Shown in pieces: positions 31,570 through 43,330 of a stretch of 64,000 bases of DNA. The notes beneath the pieces are model-generated. The model made no database searches. It was given only the letters and a program-made list of their open reading frames with translations, and was not told the DNA's origin. This DNA is from Galeruca laticollis (taxonomy: Eukaryota; Arthropoda; Insecta; Coleoptera; Chrysomelidae), in NCBI GenBank assembly GCA_963921935.1, contig OY998184.1, positions 30,657,567 through 30,721,566 of the forward strand, in the 5' to 3' direction. Position numbers and translations under genes: made by a program. Numbering within the stretch: the stretch's first letter is position 1; each line of letters begins with the position of its first letter.

Positions 31570-32856
31570 TATTTGTACAATTCCTGGGATGATGCGTCAC
31601 TTTCTATATCCGTAGATCGAGTGCCAATGTGCTCTATGATTCTTGTCCTGAGTCGTGTACAGCGACATTTAATGCTTATTTCTGTGAGATAAGGTCGGAT
31701 TTGGTAAAGTTGCAAAGCCAAGTTGTCAAGATTATCGAAGAATTCCAGAATGGTTTTTACAGGGTCAGGGTCTCCCATTGTATTATCGAGCAAAAGTGCC
31801 AGTTGATCAAAATCGAGTGAGTTGGGAGGGTTTTGACTGTTTTTAAATGTTTGTGCTGGTAGTAGTGCCTCTCTGCAGCTTTTGGATTCATCAGGTTTTG
31901 GGTGCTTCTTTTTTAGTTTCGGTTTTATGAATTGTTTTGAGTCATTATTTTCTTCGTTAGTATCTGGCGTAGAGATAATCTGTTCTATGCGTCTTTACTT
32001 CCAATATGCGCGGTATTTATATCGATTGAGGATAGTTGTGGTGCAGGTGGAGGTTTTGCAGCTTGAATCTCTTGTAATTGGTCTGTATTTTCTCTAAGAG
32101 GTTGTGTTTCAGTGTCAGTATTTGTATTTTGAATATTTGATTCCGGATTTGGATTTGTCATTGTACTTTGAATAACAGATGGTAAAAAAACTGGGCACTG
32201 GGAGGCGATATGACCATCTATTTTGCATTTGTAACAGGAAAGACCGTCTAGTGATATGTATATACGATAAGGTGGGCCGTCAAAAGATAAAGTAATGTAG
32301 GAAGGTATATCTGTAGGAGTTGAAATAGGTTTTATGTAGACTTGTCGGCGAAAACTTAGAATATGACTATACTCAGGGTTCGACACATTCACTTTTAAAA
32401 CGGTTATAGGCGAGAGTAGGGTGAGACCTAACTGTTTCAGTTCATTAACCAAGACATTATGGAGTATAGATGGACATACATTTGATAAGACCAATCGTTG
32501 AGATGGAGTAATGAGTCTACGACCGTTAAGTATAGAGTTACCGATTTGAATAGGTTTATGTTTATTCATAAAAGTGTCCACTGCCTGTTTGCTTATTATG
32601 TAGATACATATTCTACCATTGGAGATTCTTGAGCAAAATATAATAGATTTTGGACCAATCAGAGATCCTAGTGCGTATATGTAATCCTGGAGGAACAATC
32701 CATCAATTGTTGGAAACACAATCGCCTGCTCCTTGCTGGGAAATGTTTGTAGAGTGAGAGCGGATGCATAATATGTATTTGAGACTGTGGGTGATTTGTA
32801 ACTGTACTTTGAGAGGGGCCCCTGTAGTCAGAAACCCCGTCAGAGTTTGTATTCAT
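31570..32856 (-). pseudogene. I-type LINE ORF1 (gag-like, zinc knuckle)
   Basis: Starts near 32,856 (MNTNSDGVSDYRGPS), changes frame near 32,719, and continues to about 31,985 with an RNA-recognition-like region (ICIYIISKQAVDTFM, ILSFRRQVYIKP) and one CCHC knuckle (CYKCKIDGHIASQC). After another frameshift the C-terminal helical part (LALLLDNTMGDPDPVKTILEF) runs to 31,570. It corresponds to the nucleic-acid-binding ORF1 protein of I elements and lies just upstream of ORF2. A related ORF1 fragment occurs at 47,252-47,965. Confidence 0.82.
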
Positions 32857-32860
32857 GTTT

Positions 32861-33944
32861 CAATTGATACATTTTCTGTGGGAGATTTCATACGTTCTGA
32901 GGACGGATCTGTCTGCTTGAATATTTTGGATATATAAATCAGTAAGAAACTGATTTTGTCTATTAGACTAAGCTTATTATGTTTGTTTAATTGGTTTTAA
33001 TTTGCGAAAAGGAAAAGTTCATGCAACTTACAGTTGGCCACCTCTATGTATGCACTAATAATATTTTCACTGTTATCTTACTACTTTTTCACGATACACA
33101 AATTCGTACTATTGAAGCACCGATAAGTAATGTATACTCGTCGGTTACCAGAATAGGAATCTTGACAGTGGTTTTGTTTATCGACGTCCTCGTATAGAAA
33201 CAACACAAACCAAACGTTTAACTTTAAAAATATTTTTACAAAAGTTTCAACTTTTATCTTTTAGAACAGAATATCTTTTTAATAAATGCATGGAAAATTA
33301 TTACTGATGCTGGAAATGGAAGATCATATATAAATTATATGGTAAATGTATGCCCAACTTGCTCGAAAATGATATACTTTTTAAGTAAATAAAAAGAATA
33401 GGATTGTGGGGTGAGGAAAAGGACAACATTTTCGGTATAAGAGTGTCTGCCATCCAGCGCATAATTACAAAAATAGGAAGAGAGAATAGGGCAAAGTCGA
33501 GATGTGACATGGCGCGAGTGACGAGCAGTCACTCTTGATAAATATCTATATATTTATCTATGAAATTATTCTTGTAAAGGTAGAATTGAGAAGAAAAGAT
33601 ATGAAAACCTATTTGAATATTTCAGTAATCCAAAACTCAATAAAATATAAGAGTACGTACGAATATATGACATATCTCTATCTCTTTTTTCACATCACGT
33701 CCCTAGTACGGCGAGCAAACGTTTATTTTTGTATCCGTAAATATTCTTAATTTCTCAAAGAATTAAATATCTTTAATTAACGAAATCTATATGAACCAAC
33801 GCAGTAATATAGTAGCAATTAACAGTGCTAATTTTATTTCTAAAAGTTGAAGTGTAAGTACAATACAAACTAATTAACCGTGAGTACAAGACTTTAATGT
33901 TAAGAATTTAGTATCCATCAATCCAACAAAAAGTAGACGTTAGA
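32861..33944. other. No recognisable feature
   Basis: AT-rich DNA between two LINEs of opposite orientation. Short ORFs on both strands (32,991-33,197, 33,301-33,532, 33,535-33,750) lack domains. Part may be the 5' untranslated region of either LINE. Confidence 0.5.
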
Positions 33945-34735
33945 ACGTTATCAGTTTGTGCTAATTGTTCGAAATCGGTAAGTGCTGCCGACCGCAAGCT
34001 TCAGTGTGATGGTTGTAAACAACCGATCCACATCACTTGTACTGATGTATCTACCGATGGTCGAGCCACGGGGCAGAAAGTACGATGACTATGTATTTTA
34101 TGTAACTCGTAATTGAAACGTTGGAAACATTGCACAAACTAAAGACCTTTCGCTAGATTCTAAAAAGCATATAATTAATAAAATAACTGAGTTTGAAAAC
34201 AAATTGTCAGAATTAAACGACAAATTAAATCAAATGGATTCTTTAAAATAAACGGAAATGACCGATACTATCTCGCCAATGAAGCTATGGACCGCATAAA
34301 TCGTGCTGAGAATATTTTGAATAGGAGCCTTCCAGGGCATATGGGCGATATTCAGTCCAAAAAGGATCACGATTTAAATAAAGTAAAGTCAGTGTTGAAC
34401 GTTGTCGGTTGTCAAGAAAATCACCTGGCATTCTACAGAGTAGGTAAACCAAAACCAAACCAGCGTTTTCCTCGCAGGTTAAAAGTTTTAATGTCTTCAG
34501 AATACCTAGCTAAACAGATACTAAGAAATAAACTCCAAACTGTCGGAAAACCAAGCCACTGAATCTTTCTCCATAATAGATGATAAGACACCTATCCAAC
34601 AGCAGCGACTCAAAGATCTTCGCAATAAATTAGAAACTAGAAAAAACAATGGTGCATATGACTTGACAATCAAATATATTCAAGGTACTCCAAAGATAAC
34701 GAAATTTCGTCAATAAATCTCATTCTTCAAACTTT
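33945..34735 (+). pseudogene. CR1-group LINE ORF1 with PHD-type zinc finger
   Basis: A PHD-like Cys/His finger reads CANCSKSVSAADRKLQCDGC followed by KQPIHITC (33,956-34,045). It is followed by a stop, a coiled-coil-like stretch (LNDKLNQM region near 34,210-34,240), and a frame at 34,287-34,562 (RVGKPKPNQRFPRRLKVLM) matching the C-terminal part of ORF1 proteins in CR1-type elements. At least three frame changes. PHD fingers in ORF1 are known in CR1 and related LINEs. Confidence 0.75.
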
Positions 34736-37350
34736 AATGACTGACTACTTTTTTATACCAATCTTGATTTCCTGGCCGCAAAATTTAATGAATTATTATG
34801 CACTGTGCAATTGTTGAAACCACATATTATTATGATATCGGAAAGCTTAAACCAACCATACTCGACTCTGTAATCCATATAAATGGTTACACACTATTTC
34901 ATAACGATAGAGAACACTGTGTAGGTGGAGTTGTGTGCTTGTACTTTGTTTATGTCATTTCTTCTTCATTATCAGTCACGGTGGGGACTTTGATATTCCA
35001 AGTATAGATGCCATCCATCTGTGCATTGCTAAAAACTTATTTTCAAATAATCTCGTTTGCTTTTATCGACCACCAGGCACCCACCGTGAAAATGACGTCT
35101 TGTTGATCGATAAACTGTGGGAAATGTCGGAGCTTGAAAATCTTTTACAAGTCGGTGACTTCAACTTTCCTGAAATTGTCTAGAAAACGACATCTCTATC
35201 TGATGGTGTTAGTTCGCATAATCTTTCCCAAAATATTATTTTAAACTCCAACCTATCCCAACTTATAGAATAACCCACCAGATTTAGAACCAACAACCAG
35301 TTTAACGTAAACTCCTCTCCAAGTTTGAGTAACACACTCGCTTACAATTATACTGACTTTATTGAAGTTAACGACGACTTATCCCAGCTCGATTGGCATT
35401 CTGTGTTGAATTTCTTTATCGATCCTTCGACAATGTATAATACCTTCCCTCAAATCACCAGTAAAACAATTAGTGAGGATACAACCCAACGTCAAATTTC
35501 TAAAAATAATCTGAAACCTTGGATAAATAACCAGTCAATACATTTAATCAGACACAAGCGACAATCTGGCGAAAATATAAACAAACAATGCTTACTGTAG
35601 ATTTCAGTAACCATCGCAATTTTCTAATCGGTACCAAGTACTACTTGATAATCTCAGGCACAACTTTGAAGAATGGATTATAGCCAGCGGAAACTCAAAA
35701 AATGTTTTCAAATACATACGTTCCTCACTATCATCTAAAGTCGCTATTCCTCTGCTTCTAAAAGATGACGGTAGCCTTTGCTTGTCAAATAAAGAGACTT
35801 CCGAAACACTCTCACAGACATTCTCAAAAGTTTTTACAAACGAACTTCCTAATGACAATATGCCTGACATCATATCCCCCCGTCTCTTCGCCTCTCTCGA
35901 CAATATTTTGTTCACAAATGATAGAATCAAACAGCATTTGCTAAACCTGCGTACTAACGCCTAACCTGGCATAGATGGTCTTACACCCTACTTTCTTAAG
36001 AAATTTTCCGACGTTCTCTGCCTACTAGTTGGAAACTAGCTTCTATAACCCCCATTTTTAAGAAAAGCAATAAGCTCGATAGCCTCAATTATCTCCCAAT
36101 AAGTTTATTACCCGTCGTCAGTAAAGTAATGGAATCCATTATTTCCGAGACTATGATGGAGTTCCTCCTCGAACAACATATTATTCCTAAACAACAACAC
36201 GGATTTACTCCATGACGGTCAACACTTACTAACTCAATTCATTGTGCGAATGACTGGACATCATTCTTGAGTAATAGAGAACCTATTGAAATAGTGTATT
36301 TAGATTTTTTCAAGGCTTTTGACCGGGTGCCCAAGCGAAGACAAACTAGAGCATTTGGGTATTAGAGGAAACTTTAAGCTATGGATTGTAAAGTTTTTGA
36401 CGCATCGTTTCTACAAGATTCGAGTTGGTGACTCCTTTTTTCATAAAAGACCAGTTAAAAGTGGAGTTCCGTAGGGCTCAGTTTTGGGCCTACTTTTGTT
36501 AACAGTGTGCACTAGCGATTTACCGTTTCATGTTTCCAGCAAAATATCGCAATATACCGACGACTCAAAAATATATGACAATCCCATCACAAGTCATCTA
36601 TCTATTCAAAACGACCTAATGTCAATACATCAGTGGTCTTCGGAATGGTTACTTCCATTGAACACTGAAGAATGTATAGTGCTTCATGTCGGTAAAAACA
36701 ACCCACATTTTGATTATTTCATTGACGGTCAAATTCTAATGACAGTGACCTCTCATAATGACCTGGGTGTTATCGTGAATAGTGAACTATAGTGGTCCGA
36801 TCATATGCTCTCAGTATCCAAACTTGCAAATACCAGACTTTATCTTATTAGGAAATGCTTCTCAAAAGTATCCTTTTAGAGCTTCTGCAAATTGTATGCT
36901 ACTTACCTCAGACCTATTCTTGAATACGCCAGCCCATTCTGGTACCCGGACTTGACTCATGATAGAGCGTTGCTGGAAACTGTACAGCGGAAGGCTAACA
37001 GACTTGCTTTTGGACCTGTTAGACCTTCATATGAAGAAAGATTATCCATGGCAAATATTACAACGTTTGAGCTGCGTAGGTTACGAGGCGATCTTATTGT
37101 AGACCTTCGAATTCTTAAATATAATTTTGGTGATCCTAATACAGTTTTCACTCTAAATACGGACACGAGACTTCGAGGACACCAGTTCAAGTTTAAAAAG
37201 GAAAATTTTACGGTTAGATAGATACAAAACTTTTTACCAAACATAATTTTCAATATTTGGAATGATTTGAACTGTAAAATTGTCTCAACAACAACTGTTA
37301 ACATATTCAAAAATAGACTAGAACAGTGGAACTTATTCAATAACTTTTAG
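34736..37350 (+). pseudogene. CR1-group LINE ORF2: endonuclease and RT
   Basis: Plus strand, multiple stops and shifts. Endonuclease pieces at 34,750-35,185 include FYRPPGTHRENDVLLIDKL and VGDFNFPEI. RT follows: YLPISLLPVVSKVMESII (36,085-36,140), the palm motif VYLDFFKAFDRVPK (36,295-36,335), a PxGSVLGP-like segment (near 36,480) and QYTDDSKIYD (36,550-36,580), where the usual YADD is YTDD. The thumb is in 36,620-36,790 and the C-terminal segment (YLRPILEYASPFWYPDL, ending FKNRLEQWN) runs to 37,350. No RNase H, as expected for CR1. Confidence 0.85.
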
Positions 37351-37616
37351 AGCTTAATCGTCATTTCTACTTCCTCTTATTTGTTTGTTCACTACTAGTA
37401 GGTATTTCTGTTGAAATGTATTACTTTTCCACCCAACCTATCTAATATGCGAGAAAAGTATTGGTTTACCCACAAAAAAGTTGAAATTTTGAGAAATATT
37501 TTTGTGTTATTTTTACGTTTTTCATCAAGAACAACACGAAAAAATAATTTTTAGAAAAACAATCCTGTGTGTATGTCGTCGTCGTCGTTGTCGTTGGCCA
37601 CTTTTCGTTAGATGTC
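37351..37616. other. LINE 3' flank
   Basis: AT-rich, no feature recognised; may include the 3' untranslated region of the CR1-group LINE. Confidence 0.45.
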
Positions 37617-38668
37617 TTGTTAGCACGATACCGCCCCCGGAATGCAACAAATCAACAATTTCATGATTGAATATTGGTCAGTACATCTCACTGATGAACC
37701 CTAATTATTTTCAGCTCACCATAGCCAGAACAACGAGTGCTATGGTACGTGAAGTACGACATTTTTGGAGAAATTTGAGTTTGTTAGCACGATACTGCCT
37801 CCGTAGTATATACAAGTGACCAATTTTATTATTGGATATCTCAAAGATGATCCCTATTGAGATTCACAACTCACTAAATCCAGTACAACGAGTGCTATGG
37901 TACTTGAGGTACCAAATTTTTGTCATTTTTGGAGAATTTTCAGTTTGTTAGCACAATACAACCTCCATTGTGTATACAAGTGATCCATTTCATGATCAAA
38001 TATTCTTTAGGGCGTCTTATAGATCAACCTTATTGATTTTTCTCACCAGATCCAGTACAACGGATGCTATGGTACTAGTTGTACGACATTTTTATCATTT
38101 TTGGAGAAATTTAAGTTTGTTATCACGATACAGCCTCCAAAGTGCAACAAGTCACCAATTTCATGATTGAGTATTGTTTAGAACATCTCACAGATGAACC
38201 CTATTAATTTTCAGCCCACCATAGCCAGTACAACGAGTGATATGGTACGTGAAGTACGACATTTTTGTCAACAACTCACCAGTTTTATAATTGAATATTG
38301 TTCAGGACATCTCACAGATGAACTCTATTGATTTTCAGTTCATCAGATCCAGTACAACGGGTGCTATGATACTAGATGTACGACATTTTTGTCTTTTGGA
38401 GAAATTTAAGTTTGATAGCACGATACAGCCTCCGGAATGCAACAAGTCACCAATTTTATGATTCAGTATTATTCAGATCACCTCATAGATGAACCCCACT
38501 GACATTCAGCTCACTGTAGCTAGGACGACGAGTGCTATGGTACTTGAAGTACGACATTTTTGAAGAATTTTCAGTTTCTTTGCACGATACAACAATATTG
38601 TTCAGGGTGTCGCATAGATCAACTTTATTGATTTTCAACTGACTGGAGCTAGAACAACGGGTTCAATA
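37617..38668. repeat. Satellite-like tandem array, about 165-175-bp unit, 6-7 copies
   Basis: Successive copies start near 37,617, 37,782, 37,948, 38,117, 38,266 (shortened), 38,412 and 38,578 (truncated). Each contains GATACNGCCTCC-like, CATCTCACAGATGAACC-like and AGTACAACGAGTGCTATGG-like blocks and ends in GTACGACATTTTTG. Copies differ by many substitutions and indels, so the array is old. It starts about 270 bp after the CR1 ORF2 end. Confidence 0.9.
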
Positions 38669-39789
38669 ACCAGAGCATCTCGCACATGCGGATAAGTTAG
38701 TTTTTATCTTCAGAACCGTTTATTTTTTTTGGGCATAATAAGAGCCAGCTACTCTGCCCTCATCAATTTGTAATAATAATAATCTTCAGATAATTGTAGC
38801 ACTCTTTGGATTGGACAAATACCACTGTATTTCAGAAATAAACTGAATGCCACCAACACGATGAAAAACATTGAACAGCAATGGAATAATAGTAAAACAT
38901 ATAAAAAAAAATACAAGAATCCTTGATTGTTCGTGGGTGTGTATGTGTGATTAAAATTGTTAGTTGCTCCTCACTTCGTATATGAAACATGAAAAGTATC
39001 AGGAAATTGCCACAGAAACAAGTGAAGTTATACTCTAATAATTATGTTGTAATACTGTTCGAAGAAAAACATTATAATTGAAATTGTATTCTTATCATTG
39101 TCGTATAAAAACTATGGGCGATAGAGCCTCGTTTTCATTATACTAATCTAAAACTTTCGCAATATAAAGGCATAAGCACGTTTATTTTGCCATCTTTTGA
39201 GTAAATTTCAACTGCGTTAGCCATCATGCTTAATGGATCACACAGTGCAGGTTAACTATCTAAATAATGGGCAATGCATACGCTACTGCTCAGAAACAAA
39301 CATGTCGGAAAATGATTGAAAACCACTTTGTAAAGAATGTTTATGATGCCGTTGTTTGTGCTAGTTAATATCATTGAATGAATTATGACGTAATCTATTG
39401 TATTGAAACGAATTATTCACTACGGGGACAGTGAAATAGTAGCGTCATTATGTTACTCATTAACAAAATGAACTGGACTTCACAAACTGAATGAGAAAAT
39501 AACTAGAGTCACTAGCAGGAGCGAACACCACAATAATAATGTTTTCCACTCCAATTTGGAATTATTCATCACAAAGCAACGAAAATAAACATGGAATAAC
39601 ACTGAATTTATAATTAAAACTCAAATGGACTCAAACTCTGTTACACTTTATCAATAATGGAAGTCACGAAACAATCATAAGCATTCAATTGTCGAACAGA
39701 CTTCTTGAAATAAACTTAATATTATGAAATTTTATATAATATTAGGGTAATGATAAGATTCGTATCAAGACAGTCAGTAAAAATGTTGA
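38669..39789. other. No recognisable feature
   Basis: AT-rich DNA with no ORF above noise and no repeat recognised. Confidence 0.5.
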
Positions 39790-39925
39790 CGTGTTCCTCA
39801 CACCAGGGTTTGTGATAGAATAATGAAATAAAATAATTTCATATATTTAAAACTTCATTATATCTGAAGTAATGTTCAATTTCAACTAGTTGGCGCGATT
39901 CGCTAGCACAGTAGCTTTCTCAAAA
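39790..39925 (-). repeat. PLE-type terminal repeat, inverted copy (family 2)
   Basis: The reverse complement shares AGAAAGCTACTGTG, CAACTAGTT and ATTGAACATTA blocks in order with 43,197-43,310. The motif layout (hairpin, then GAA(A/T)CGCG, then an AT-rich tail) resembles PLE termini. It contains a degenerate hammerhead-like core with GAAT instead of GAAA. Confidence 0.55.
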
Positions 39926-42900
39926 CGAATGAAGGTGAAATCTGAAAATTGTTTCAAAATATACAGTGCATAAATACAGAATTCTATTATACTCATATTA
40001 ACTAAGGTAAAATTACATGAAAATGTATTCATTACAAACATTCTAAGGTATTTTCTAGACAAAAAGGTTTAATAAAGGAGACGGGTGGTAACATATCTTG
40101 AATATTATTAATTAATTCCGTTAAGTTTTAAACTGAAAATCGAGGTTTGAATGAACAATATTTCCATCTATGAGAATCTTTGAATTTTTAAATGAAGGTG
40201 CTGTGAAATAAAAAAAAAAACTGGTCTAATTGGGTACTAAGGTGGATCGAAAATATTTTATGTTTTAGGGCGGCCTAGGTCGCAAAAGCTGCTAAACCCT
40301 CATAGGAGAAGGAGGAATAAAACAAAAAATTAAAAAGAAAAATTTCAGCCACTAAAAATTTTTTTTTAATTTTTTTTTTCTAATTTTTTACGGGCTTGGT
40401 GGCATGATGTTTTAAACAGTCAGACGAGGATTTTACTCGAAAAAAAAATAATTCAAGCATTTTTTTCAGGTGCCCCACCCATTACAGTATGTGGCATGGT
40501 GGCGTAATGTTCCAAAGACTCGCATAATAATATTTCTTTCATTTTTTTTTCTTAAACTTTCTCTTTAGGTGCCCCTTCGGGTGCCCCATAGGTACTTACA
40601 TTCCAAATGACTCTCTTTTTAGGTTGTCAAAAGATAGTGGTTGAAAATTATTAAATTAAAATATTTATCAAATGATTAAAGTTAGTTTAAAGTTAAGTGA
40701 TTTAGAATACTTTAGACGACAATGTACCTAATTGACTTAATAAATAAATAAATTCCTTGACACGGTGTTTTGCTTAAATTTATTCTCAGTATACGTTTTT
40801 TCCCATTCATTAATTATTTAATTACTTCAACTACTTATTTCTTTTAGTTACAGAAACATTAAGCAGAACAGGCAACCTTCCCACTAGAAATTCTTCTATT
40901 TGCTCTATATTTGGCCACCCAACCGAGATTTCATCAAGGGTTCTTCCTACAAATACAGACGACTTCTTTTACATGAAATGAAACTTCAAAATGTTTTCTT
41001 TTTTTCTTTTTCCAACGTTTCGAATCCTTTATTTAGGTTCATCATATGGGCTATTGGTACAACACATATAATAATGTTCTATCACTGTATTCGTTATATG
41101 ACAATCAGCTACAATAATACATCCATTTTGGTTTCGTAAATGAATGTATTAATGTCGACAGGTTGGAGTCACCAATGGCACATAAAAAACGCAGTTGTTG
41201 TTATTTACATCATTAAATCTGAAAACTGACAATCGATTTTTGAATTGATTGTTGTTATTAGCAAAAATTAACGAAACAAATGAGAATACTTGAAAAGTGT
41301 TGTAGTTATTTTAGCCTCCAGATCTCGGAGTAGCGGTTCATCTGATAATTCCGAGGATAAAATAATATGTATGTTTTTTTTGAGGTTAGCTGTCATTTTC
41401 GAAACCACCAAATTTAACCACCACCTCGAAACAACGGTGAAATGGTTTGCAATTCTGGTTGATGCAACAGTAATGAATAAACGCGTCATTTCTTCAATCT
41501 GAAATCCACCAATGAATATAAAAACGTAGTTGGTGGATTGATGGATCTACCGGTGAATAAAAAAACGTGCCTTTTTAGTCGGTAGAGTCAACTTATTGTA
41601 TTCGGATTTGACAATAACAAATGTCAAAGATAGCATCTTCATTTTTGTGAGCAACTTTCACTGGTGTAGGTCGTTATGGCTTCCTTTTTAAAAGAGGGTA
41701 TGTATTATTAATTATCATCCTCGCGAATTTAGCATTAATATCAGAAATTAATTAATTTTAGGAGCCTGCTAGACGAATGGTTGAAAGTATTTTTCATTAA
41801 ATTTAACTTGGAATGAATAAATGTTCATTAGGATTTTCTTGTTAGCCACTGGGCGAAGCCAGCTTTTTCTATGATGCTTTGGAGGATTTTATTTTATAAC
41901 TTCCTATAATTTTTGGGGTTCCTAGACAAAACCAGTATGATGTTTTTTACATGCATCTGAGCTGAACCAAGAACTTAATTTTTCTACAAGAAGATTGTTT
42001 GTAGGAGAAGAACCGCACATTGTCGGATGGTGTCTTCGCTTTGTGCTTGTCATCCAGATAACTTTTTGTCCATAACATTGGACGTAAGCCAACTCCTTTC
42101 ATGTTTGGACCTGCCGTACCTAAGGACGACCGTTTCTCCTAGGAGGTGCCTCTTTGTTGAGGAATGCCTTACCGAACCTTCATCGAATAGAAAACAACTC
42201 TCAGTTTTGAGATTTTGATTGACAGTGTCTTTACTACAAGTTGAAAAAAAATAATAAACATACGGTTAGTGTAAATATTTTTCAGTATTTTTAGGCTACA
42301 TTTCCAAATTTGTATCTTTAAATAATTAAAGACACGTCAAATTTGATGTGTTATATTTCATGGCTACTTATAACTATCGACTGGTATTATTTCCATAAGT
42401 TTGGGTTTAACACTTATTAAAGACCATTTTTCAAGTTCTTCTTGTGAGTTTTTACTCAATATTTTCCTAGGAGATATCCTAAGAAGGTCTTTAAAAATTA
42501 GTAAATTTATTTTGCTATAAGTGCATCGTTACTACTGGTTATGATCAATTTTTCATCTAGAAAACCGTACCATTTTGTACGTAGCTACATAGTGTTTACA
42601 TATGTGTAACATTAAATGTTTGAGTACCTTTAACAATTTTCTTGTTATATTTTAATGCGCTGTTGTCTGCCTCTGCATCCAGTTAGATATTTTAATCAAT
42701 GATGTCTGACAAATAAATTATAAATATGTGTAAATCTAAAAAAAAATAAAAACCAAAGAAACAACTCTACCATTAATAATAAAATATCCTACCAATAATA
42801 TTTTTTTATTTTTCTAGTATTAAAGGTGAGGTTACGATTTATATTTAATATCAAATTTAATTCTTCTATGATCATAGCCTGTATTTAAATCTTTTAGCTT

Positions 42901-43196
42901 ACATCGATACTTATAAAACTGTTGATAGATTCTAGTTGTTTCGACTATTTTCCCTATTTTTGTAACTTAAATCAAAATCAGGGTGGCGCCCTTTTAGCCT
43001 TAAGTTCAATTAAAACAACAGTATCCCCCCAGAACTCATATTCGCTCTCCGAAGAAGAACTACCAGGTTACAGTTTGCAAAGGGATGTTAATAGTCTAGA
43101 TCTCCTAGCAAGAACACATTTTAATCAAAGAAAAACTTGTTGAACTGTAATTTTTTCTATCGTTTAACAACAAAATCAGTTAGGCATTATAACCTT
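39926..43196. other. DNA between two inverted PLE-type termini, no gene seen
   Basis: No RT or other domain found in 3.3 kb. It contains a roughly 90-bp diverged tandem pair at about 40,388-40,580, each copy ending TTTCAGGTGCCCC or TTTAGGTGCCCC, a hammerhead-like motif at 41,014-41,055, and a 10-bp hairpin (41,503-41,512 with 41,530-41,539). ORFs in this stretch are short and without domains. Confidence 0.5.
41014..41055 (-). ncRNA. Hammerhead-like motif of a third PLE-type terminus (weak)
   Basis: Minus strand: CCCATA, TGATGA, ACCT...AGGAT hairpin, CGAAACGTTGG. GAAACGTT has the self-complementary ACGT that short-stem-III hammerheads use, and CC/GG can close stem I. The core cytosine before TGATGA is replaced by A. 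Confidence 0.35.
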
Positions 43197-43330
43197 CAAC
43201 CGTTTTAAGAAAGCTACTGTGTTAGTGAAACGCGTCAACTAGTTTAAATTGAACATTAGTTCAAATATAATGAAGTATTAAACAAATTAAATTGTTTTAT
43301 TTTATCGTTCAGTATGGATCTTCATCAAGT
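43197..43330 (+). repeat. PLE-type terminal repeat (family 2)
   Basis: Inverted partner of 39,790-39,925. A GTT/AAC stem, a hairpin AGCTACTGTGTTAGT and GAAACGCGTC with self-complementary ACGCGT lie in hammerhead order, but the CTGATGA segment is degraded (TTAAGAA). Confidence 0.55.

Noticed and set aside
40388..40600. Two exons with 3' splice sites (TTTCAG and TTTAG before GTGCCCC)
   Set aside because: The two segments are a diverged tandem duplication with no open frame or matching donor sites.
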